NCBI GenBank assembly: GCA_936450465.1
Contig: OW388302.1
Coordinates: 63,959,826-64,023,825 of the forward strand
DNA: 64,000 nt
Origin: Gibbula magus
Taxonomy: Eukaryota > Mollusca > Gastropoda > Trochida > Trochidae
Reading direction: 5' to 3'
The position numbers and the translations under genes are program-made. The notes beneath the pieces are model-generated. The model did not search any database. It worked only from the letters and a program-made list of their open reading frames with translations, and was not told where the DNA came from. Positions 54,692 to 64,000 of the stretch are shown piece after piece; positions within the stretch are counted from its first letter, which is position 1; each line of letters opens with the position of its first letter.

Positions 54692-57600
54692 CAATAAGTA
54701 AAGTTGCTCAACAAAATGTCTATAACTGTGTACGATTTGCTATAAGTACAGTTGCTCAACAAAATTTCTATAACTGTGTACGATTTGCTATAAGTACAGT
54801 TGTTCAACAAAGTTTCTTTATCTGAGTACGATTTGCTATAAGTAAAGTTGCTCAACAAAGTTTCTATAACTGTGTACGATTTGCTATAAGTACAGTTGCT
54901 CAACAAAATGTCTTTAACTGTGTACGATTTGCTATAAGTACAGTTGCTCAACAAAGGTTTTATAACTGTGTACGATTTGCTATAAGTACAGTTGCTCAAC
55001 AAAGTTTCTTTATCTGTGTACGATTTGCTATAAGTACAGTTGCTCAACAAAGTTTCTATAACTGTGTTCGATTTGCTATAAGTACAGTTGCTCAACAAAG
55101 TTTCTTTATCTGTGTACGATTTGCTATAAGTAAAGTTGCTCAACAAAGTTTCTTTATCTGTGTACGATTTGCTTTAAGTACAGTTGCTCAACAAAGTTTC
55201 TATAACTGTGTACGATTTGCTATAAGTACAGTTGATCAACAAAGTTTCTTTAACTGTGTACGATTTGCTATAAGTAAAGTTGCTCAACAAAGTTACGATT
55301 TGCTATAAGTACAGATGCTCAACAAAGTTTCTTTAACTGTGTACGATTTGCTATAAGTACAGTTGATCAACAAAGTTTCTATAACTGTGTTCGATTTGCT
55401 ATAAGTAAAGTTGCTCAACAAAGTTTCTTTAACTGAGTACGATTTGCTATAAGTACAGTTGCTCAACAAAGTTTCTTTAACTGTGTACGATTCGCTATAA
55501 GTACAGTTGATCAACAAAATTTCTTTAACTGTGTTCGATTTGCTATAAGTACAGTTGCTCAACAAAGTTTCTTTAACTGAGTACGATTTGCTATAAGTAC
55601 AGTTGCTCAACAAAGTTTCTTTATCTGTGTACGATTTGCAATAAGTACAGTTGCTCAACAAAGTTTCTTTAACTGAGTACGATTTGCTATAAGTACAGTT
55701 GCTCAACAAAGTGTCTTTAACTGTGTACGATTTGCTATAAGTACAGTTGCCCAACAAAGTTTCTTTAACTGTGTACGATTTGCTATAAGTACAGTTGCTC
55801 AACAAAGTTTATATAACTGTGTACGATTTGCTATAAGTACAGTTGCTCAACTAAGTTTCTTTAACTGTGTTCGATTTGCTATAAGTACAGTTGCTCAACA
55901 AAGTTTCTATAACTGTGTTCGATTTGCTATAAGTACAGTTGCTCAACAAAGTTTCTTTATCTGTGTACGATTTGCTATAAGTACAGTTGCTCAACAAAGT
56001 TTCTTTAACTGTGTACGATTTGCTTTAAGTACAGTTGCTCAACAAAGTTTCTATAACTGTGTACGATTTGCTATAAGCACAGTTGATCAACAAAGTTTCT
56101 TTAACTGTGTACGATTTGCTATAAGTAAAGTTGCTCAACAAAGTTACGATTTGCTATAAGTACAGTTGCTCAACAAAGTTTCTTTAACTGTGTACGATTT
56201 GCTATAAGTACAGTTGATCAACAAAATTTCTTTAACTGTGTTCGATTTGCTATAAGTAAAGTTGCTCAACAAAGTTTCTTTAACTGAGTACGATTTGCTA
56301 TAAGTACAGTTGCTCAACAAAGTTTCTTTAACTGTGTACGATTTGCTATAAGTACAGTTGATCAACAAAATTTCTTTAACTGTGTTCGATTTGCTATAAG
56401 TACAGTTGCTCAACAAAGTTTCTTTAACTGAGTACGATTTGCTATAAGTAAAGTTGCTCAACAAAGTTTCTTTAACTGTGTACGATTTGCTATAAGTACA
56501 GTTGCTCAACAAAGTTTCTTTAACTGAGTACGATTTGCTATAAGTACAGTTGCTCAACAAAGTTTCTATAACTGTGTTCGATTTGCTATAAGTACAGTTG
56601 CTCAACAAAATGTCTTTAACTGTGTACGATTTGCTATAAGTACAGTTGCTCAACAAAGGTTTTATAACTGTGTACGATTTGCTATAAGTACAGTTGCTCA
56701 ACAAAGTTTCTTTATCTGTGTACGATTTGCTATAAGTACAGTTGCTCAACAAAGTTTCTATAACTGTGTTCGATTTGCTATAAGTACAGTTGCTCAACAA
56801 AGTTTCTTTATCTGTGTACGATTTGCTATAAGTACAGTTGCTCAACAAAGTTTCTTTATCTGTGTACGATTTGCTATAAGTAAAGTTGCTCAACAAAGTT
56901 TCTTTATCTGTGTACGATTTGCTTTAAGTACAGTTGCTCAACAAAGTTTCTATAACTGTGTACGATTTGCTATAAGTACAGTTGATCAACAAAGTTTCTT
57001 TAACTGTGTACGATTTGCTATAAGTAAAGTTGCTCAACAAAGTTACGATTTGCTATAAGTACAGATGCTCAACAAAGTTTCTTTAACTGTGTACGATTTG
57101 CTATAAGTACAGTTGATCAACAAAGTTTCTATAACTGTGTTCGATTTGCTATAAGTAAAGTTGCTCAACAAAGTTTCTTTAACTGAGTACGATTTGCTAT
57201 AAGTACAGTTGCTCAACAAAGTTTCTTTAACTGTGTACGATTTGCTATAAGTACAGTTGATCAACAAAATTTCTTTAACTGTGTTCGATTTGCTATAAGT
57301 ACAGTTGCTCAACAAAGTTTCTTTAACTGAGTACGATTTGCTATAAGTACAGTTGCTCAACAAAGTTTCTTTAACTGTGTACGATTTGCAATAAGTACAG
57401 TTGCTCAACAAAGTTTCTTTAACTGAGTACGATTTGCTATAAGTACAGTTGCTCAACAAAGTGTCTTTAACTGTGTACGATTTGCTATAAGTACAGTTGC
57501 CCAACAAAGTTTCTTTAACTGTGTACGATTTGCTAAAAGTACAGTTGCTCAACAAAGTTTATATAACTGTGTACGATTTGCTATAAGTACAGTTGCTCAA

Positions 57601-60600
57601 CTAAGTTTCTTTAACTGTGTTCGATTTGCTATAAGTACAGTTGCTCAACAAAGTTTCTATAACTGTGTTCGATTTGCTATAAGTACAGTTGCTCAACAAA
57701 GTTTCTTTATCTGTGTACGATTTGCTATAAGTAAAGTTGCTCAACAAAGTTTCTTTAACTGTGTACGATTTGCTTTAAGTACAGTTGCTCAACAAAGTTT
57801 CTATAACTGTGTACGATTTGCTATAAGCACAGTTGATCAACAAAGTTTCTTTAACTGTGTACGATTTGCTATAAGCAAAGTTGCTCAACAAAGTTACGAT
57901 TTGCTATAAGTACAGTTGCTCAACAAAGTTTCTTTAACTGTGTACGATTTGCTATAAGTACAGTTGATCAACAAAATTTCTTTAACTGTGTTCGATTTGC
58001 TATAAGTAAAGTTGCTCAACAAAGTTTCTTTAACTGAGTACGATTTGCTATAAGTACAGTTGCTCAACAAAGTTTCTTTAACTGTGTACGATTTGCTATA
58101 AGTACAGTTGATCAACAAAATTTCTTTAACTGTGTTCGATTTGCTATAAGTACAGTTGCTCAACAAAGTTTCTTTAACTGAGTACGATTTGCTATAAGTA
58201 AAGTTGCTCAACAAAGTTTCTTTAACTGTGTACGATTTGCTATAAGTACAGTTGCTCAACAAAGTTTCTTTAACTGAGTACGATTTGCTATAAGTACAGT
58301 TGCTCAACAAAGTTTCTATAACTGTGTACAATTTGCTATAAGTACAGTTGCTCAACAAAGTTTCTTTAACTGTGTACGATTTGCTATAAGAATAGTTGCT
58401 CAACAAAGTTTCTTTAACTGAGTACGATTTGATATAAGTACAGTTGTTCAACAAAGTGTCTTTAACTGTGTACGATTTGCTATAAGTACAGTTGCTCAAC
58501 AAAGTTTCTTTAACTGTGTACGATTTGCTATAAGTACAGTTGCTCAACAAAGTTTATATAACTGTGTACGATTTGCTATAAGTACAGTTGCTCAACAAAG
58601 TTTCTTTAACTGTGTTCGATTTGCTATAAGTACAGTTGCTCAACAAAGTTTATATAACTGTGTACGATTTGCTATAAATACAGTTGCTCAACAAAGTTTC
58701 TTTAACTGTGTTCGATTTGCTATAAGTACAGTTGCTCAACAAAGTTTATATAACTGTGTACGATTTGCTATAAGTACAGTTGCTCAACAAAGTTTCTTTA
58801 ACTGTGTTCGATTTGCTATAAGTACAGTTGCTCAACAAAGTTTCTTTAACTGTGTTCGATTTGCTATAAGTACAGTAGCTCAACAAATTTTCTTTAACTG
58901 TGTTCGATTTGCTATAAGTACAGTTGCTCAACAAAGTTTCTATAACTGTGTACGATATGCTATAAGTACAGTTGCTCAACAAAGTTTCTTTAACTGTGTA
59001 CGATTTGCTATAAGTACAGTTGCTCAACAAAGTTTCTTTAACTGTGTACGATTTGCTATAAGTACAGTTGATCAACAAAATTTCTTTAACTGTGTTCGAT
59101 TTGCTATAAGTACAGTTGCTCAACAAAGTTTCTTTAACTGAGTACGATTTGCTATAAGTACAGTTGCTCAACAAAGTTTCTTTAACTGTGTACGATTTGC
59201 AATAAGTACAGTTGCTCAACAAAGTTTCTTTAACTGAGTACGATTTGCTATAAGTACAGTTGCTCAACAAAGTGTCTTTAACTGTGTACGATTTGCTATA
59301 AGTACAGTTGCCCAACAAAGTTTCTTTAACTGTGTACGATTTGCTAAAAGTACAATTGCTCAACAAAGTTTATATAACTGTGTACGATTTGCTATAAGTA
59401 CAGTTGCTCAACTAAGTTTCTTTAACTGTGTTCGATTTGCTATAAGTACAGTTGCTCAACAAAGTTTCTATAACTGTGTTCGATTTGCTATAAGTACAGT
59501 TGCTCAACAAAGTTTCTTTATCTGTGTACGATTTGCTATAAGTAAAGTTGCTCAACAAAGTTTCTTTAACTGTGTACGATTTGCTTTAAGTACAGTTGCT
59601 CAACAAAGTTTCTATAACTGTGTACGATTTGCTATAAGCACAGTTGATCAACAAAGTTTCTTTAACTGTGTACGATTTGCTATAAGTAAAGTTGCTCAAC
59701 AAAGTTACGATTTGCTATAAGTACAGTTGCTCAACAAAGTTTCTTTAACTGTGTACGATTTGCTATAAGTACAGTTGATCAACAAAATTTCTTTAACTGT
59801 GTTCGATTTGCTATAAGTAAAGTTGCTCAACAAAGTTTCTTTAACTGAGTACGATTTGCTATAAGTACAGTTGCTCAACAAAGTTTCTTTAACTGTGTAC
59901 GATTTGCTATAAGTACAGTTGATCAACAAAATTTCTTTAACTGTGTTCGATTTGCTATAAGTACAGTTGCTCAACAAAGTTTCTTTAACTGAGTACGATT
60001 TGCTATAAGTAAAGTTGCTCAACAAAGTTTCTTTAACTGTGTACGATTTGCTATAAGTACAGTTGCTCAACAAAGTTTCTTTAACTGAGTACGATTTGCT
60101 ATAAGTACAGTTGCTCAACAAAGTTTCTATAACTGTGTTCGATTTGCTATAAGTACAGTTGCTCAACAAAATGTCTTTAACTGTGTACGATTTGCTACAA
60201 GTACAGTTGCTCAACAAAGGTTTTATAACTGTGTACGATTTGCTATAAGTACAGTTGCTCAACAAAGTTTCTTTATCTGTGTACGATTTGCTATAAGTAC
60301 AGTTGCTCAACAAAGTTTCTATAACTGTGTTCGATTTGCTATAAGTACAGTTGCTCAACAAAGTTTCTTTATCTGTGTACGATTTGCTATAAGTAAAGTT
60401 GCTCAACAAAGTTTCTTTATCTGTGTACGATTTGCTATAAGTACAGTTGCTCAACAAAGTTTCTATAACTGTGTACGATTTGCTATAAGTACAGTTGATC
60501 AACAAAGTTTCTTTAACTGTGTACGATTTGCTATAAGTAAAGTTGCTCAACAAAGTTACGATTTGCTATAAGTACAGATGCTCAACAAAGTTTCTTTAAC

Positions 60601-63600
60601 TGTGTACGATTTGCTATAAGTACAGTTGATCAACAAAGTTTCTATAACTGTGTTCGATTTGCTATAAGTAAAGTTGCTCAACAAAGTTTCTTTAACTGAG
60701 TACGATTTGCTATAAGTACAGTTGCTCAACAAAGTTTCTTTAACTGTGTACGATTTGCTATAAGTACAGTTGATCAACAAAATTTCTATAACTGTGTTCG
60801 ATTTGCTATAAGTACAGTTGCTCAACAAAGTTTCTTTAACTGAGTACGATTTGCTATAAGTACAGTTGCTCAACAAAGTTTCTTTAACTGTGTACGATTT
60901 GCAATAAGTACAGTTGCTCAACAAAGTTTCTTTAACTGTGTACGATTTGCTATAAGTACAGTTGATCAACAAAATTTCTTTAACTGTGTTCGATTTGCTA
61001 TAAGTACAGTTGCTCAACAAAGTTTCTTTAACTGAGTACGATTTGCTATAAGTACAGTTGATCAACAAAATTTCTTTAACTGTGTTCGATTTGCTATAAG
61101 TACAGTTGCTCAACAAAGTTTCTTTAACTGAGTACGATTTGCTATAAGTACAGTTGCTCAACAAAGTTTCTTTAACTGTGTACGATTTGCAATAAGTACA
61201 GTTGCTCAACAAAGTTTCTTTAACTGAGTACGATTTGCTATAAGTACAGTTGCCCAACAAAGTTTCTTTAACTGTGTACGATTTGCTAAAAGTACAGTTG
61301 CTCAACAAAGTTTATATAACTGTGTACGATTTGCTATAAGTACAGTTGCTCAACTAAGTTTCTTTAACTGTGTTCGATTTGCTATAAGTACAGTTGCTCA
61401 ACAAAGTTTCTATAACTGTGTTCGATTTGCTATAAGTACAGTTGCTCAACAAAGTTTCTTTATCTGTGTACGATTTGCTATAAGTAAAGTTGCTCAACAA
61501 AGTTTCTTTAACTGTGTACGATTTGCTTTAAGTACAGTTGCTCAACAAAGTTTCTATAACTGTGTACGATTTGCTATAAGCACAGTTGATCAACAAAGTT
61601 TCTTTAACTGTGTACGATTTGCTATAAGTAAAGTTGCTCAACAAAGTTACGATTTGCTATAAGTACAGTTGCTCAACAAAGTTTCTTTAACTGTGTACGA
61701 TTTGCTATAAGTACAGTTGATCAACAAAATTTCTTTAACTGTGTTCGATTTGCTATAAGTAAAGTTGCTCAACAAAGTTTCTTTAACTGAGTACGATTTG
61801 CTATAAGTACAGTTGCTCAACAAAGTTTCTTTAACTGTGTACGATTTGCTATAAGTACAGTTGATCAACAAAATTTCTTTAACTGTGTTCGATTTGCTAT
61901 AAGTACAGTTGCTCAACAAAGTTTCTTTAACTGAGTACGATTTGCTATAAGTAAAGTTGCTCAACAAAGTTTCTTTAACTGTGTACGATTTGCTATAAGT
62001 ACAGTTGCTCAACAAAGTTTCTTTAACTGAGTACGATTTGCTATAAGTACAGTTGCTCAACAAAGTTTCTTTAACTGTGTACGATTTGCTATAAGTACAG
62101 TTGATCAACAAAATTTCTTTAACTGTGTTCGATTTGCTATAAGTACAGTTGCTCAACAAAGTTTCTTTAACTGAGTACGATTTGCTATAAGTAAAGTTGC
62201 TCAACAAAGTTTCTTTAACTGTGTACGATTTGCTATAAGTACAGTTGCTCAACAAAGTTTCTTTAACTGAGTACGATTTGCTATAAGTACAGTTGCTCAA
62301 CAAAGTTTCTATAACTGTGTTCGATTTGCTATAAGTACAGTTGCTCAACAAAATGTCTTTAACTGTGTACGATTTGCTACAAGTACAGTTGCTCAACAAA
62401 GGTTTTATAACTGTGTACGATTTGCTATAAGTACAGTTGCTCAACAAAGTTTCTTTATCTGTGTACGATTTGCTATAAGTACAGTTGCTCAACAAAGTTT
62501 CTATAACTGTGTTCGATTTGCTATAAGTACAGTTGCTCAACAAAGTTTCTTTATCTGTGTACGATTTGCTATAAGTAAAGTTGCTCAACAAAGTTTCTTT
62601 ATCTGTGTACGATTTGCTTTAAGTACAGTTGCTCAACAAAGTTTCTATAACTGTGTACGATTTGCTATAAGTACAGTTGATCAACAAAGTTTCTTTAACT
62701 GTGTACGATTTGCTATAAGTAAAGTTGCTCAACAAAGTTACGATTTGCTATAAGTACAGATGCTCAACAAAGTTTCTTTAACTGTGTACGATTTGCTATA
62801 AGTACAGTTGATCAACAAAGTTTCTATAACTGTGTTCGATTTGCTATAAGTAAAGTTGCTCAACAAAGTTTCTTTAACTGAGTACGATTTGCTATAAGTA
62901 CAGTTGCTCAACAAAGTTTCTTTAACTGTGTACGATTTGCTATAAGTACAGTTGATCAACAAAATTTCTATAACTGTGTTCGATTTGCTATAAGTACAGT
63001 TGCTCAACAAAGTTTCTTTAACTGAGTACGATTTGCTATAAGTACAGTTGCTCAACAAAGTTTCTTTAACTGTGTACGATTTGCAATAAGTACAGTTGCT
63101 CAACAAAGTTTCTTTAACTGTGTACGATTTGCTATAAGTACAGTTGATCAACAAAATTTCTTTAACTGTGTTCGATTTGCTATAAGTACAGTTGCTCAAC
63201 AAAGTTTCTTTAACTGAGTACGATTTGCTATAAGTACAGTTGATCAACAAAATTTCTTTAACTGTGTTCGATTTGCTATAAGTACAGTTGCTCAACAAAG
63301 TTTCTTTAACTGAGTACGATTTGCTATAAGTACAGTTGCTCAACAAAGTTTCTTTAACTGTGTACGATTTGCAATAAGTACAGTTGCTCAACAAAGTTTC
63401 TTTAACTGAGTACGATTTGCTATAAGTACAGTTGCCCAACAAAGTTTCTTTAACTGTGTACGATTTGCTAAAAGTACAGTTGCTCAACAAAGTTTATATA
63501 ACTGTGTACGATTTGCTATAAGTACAGTTGCTCAACTAAGTTTCTTTAACTGTGTTCGATTTGCTATAAGTACAGTTGCTCAACAAAGTTTCTATAACTG

Positions 63601-64000
63601 TGTTCGATTTGCTATAAGTACAGTTGCTCAACAAAGTTTCTTTATCTGTGTACGATTTGCTATAAGTAAAGTTGCTCAACAAAGTTTCTTTAACTGTGTA
63701 CGATTTGCTTTAAGTACAGTTGCTCAACAAAGTTTCTATAACTGTGTACGATTTGCTATAAGCACAGTTGATCAACAAAGTTTCTTTAACTGTGTACGAT
63801 TTGCTATAAGTAAAGTTGCTCAACAAAGTTACGATTTGCTATAAGTACAGTTGCTCAACAAAGTTTCTTTAACTGTGTACGATTTGCTATAAGTACAGTT
63901 GATCAACAAAATTTCTTTAACTGTGTTCGATTTGCTATAAGTAAAGTTGCTCAACAAAGTTTCTTTAACTGAGTACGATTTGCTATAAGTACAGTTGCTC
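54692..64000. repeat. Giant 48-bp minisatellite, >190 copies, running off the window
   Basis: The unit on the plus strand contains GTACAGTTGCTCAACAAAGT, TTCTTTAACTGTGTACGATT and TGCTATAA; landmarks at 55981 and 56029 are 48 apart. Variants are TTTA/TATA, GTACAG/GTAAAG, GCTC/GATC and GTGT/GAGT. A shortened 35-bp unit (AGTTACGATTTGC) occurs at 55291, 56142, 57041, 57892, 59703, 60554, 61645, 62736 and 63827. Minus-strand frames SKSYTVKETLLSNCTY (16 codons) run until each short unit shifts the frame. These are repeat artefacts unless transcripts show otherwise. The left edge abuts the LU exon acceptor at 54685. Confidence 0.97.

Noticed and set aside
54688..63490. Series of 150-314 residue minus-strand frames rich in SKSYTVKETLLSNCTY
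   Set aside because: These are 48-bp repeat units (16 codons) ended regularly by the 35-bp short unit. There is no splice context except at the left edge, where an in-frame TAA blocks extension of the LU exon.
42691..64000. CRISPR-like or centromeric-type array
   Set aside because: The units are contiguous with no unique spacers and no cas genes, in eukaryotic intron context. Units of 48-51 bp in a gene intron fit minisatellites better than a centromeric satellite.

Overview
The window is animal nuclear DNA, most likely from a gastropod mollusc and probably an abalone (Haliotis). The evidence is spliced genes with GT-AG introns, an F-type lectin, and tRNA-derived SINEs and LINEs whose 3' ends carry a GCGGCGTTAAAC core plus (ACTC)n tail, a combination I associate with Haliotis DNA. 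The species call is inference. No bacterial, organellar or viral gene set is present.

Layout. (1) 545-6562, minus strand: a four-exon secreted F-type lectin gene whose large first intron holds a MITE, a 68-bp tandem array and a tRNA-like SINE. (2) 6.6-16.9 kb: no supportable host gene. It holds SINEs, foldback elements, a probable Penelope fragment and two linked 47/48-bp satellites. (3) 16958-24995: a 5'-truncated I/Nimb-type LINE flanked exactly by 2.5-kb direct repeats. (4) 25-38.5 kb: nested retrotransposons. A Penelope-like element (PLE) with inverted terminal repeats is split by a LINE, which is split by a SINE. Next to it, an L2/CR1-type LINE is split by a full-length I/Nimb-type LINE with a perfect 12-bp target-site duplication. 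(5) 38675 to past 64000, minus strand: the 3' part of a gene for a secreted protein with Ly6/uPAR-like (three-finger, LU) half-domain exons, a Thr/Ser stalk and a C-terminal Ig domain. Its introns hold two giant minisatellites: about 220 copies of a 51-bp unit (42.7-53.9 kb) and more than 190 copies of a 48-bp unit (54.7 kb to the window end).

The most unusual feature is that three introns of the LU/Ig gene carry tandem repeats ending at the 3' splice site of the next exon. In two of them the repeat unit contains the acceptor itself. In the 51-bp array each unit is 17 codons and carries a good acceptor (TTGTTTCAG), so acceptor choice could lengthen the exon in 17-residue steps. The very long ORFs over the arrays are otherwise a trivial result of units divisible by three that lack stops in most frames.

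All retroelement ORFs seen here are broken by stops, frameshifts or catalytic-site changes. The only host genes I can support are the lectin and the LU/Ig gene. Exon limits were read by eye from splice consensus and phase agreement; no transcript evidence was available.
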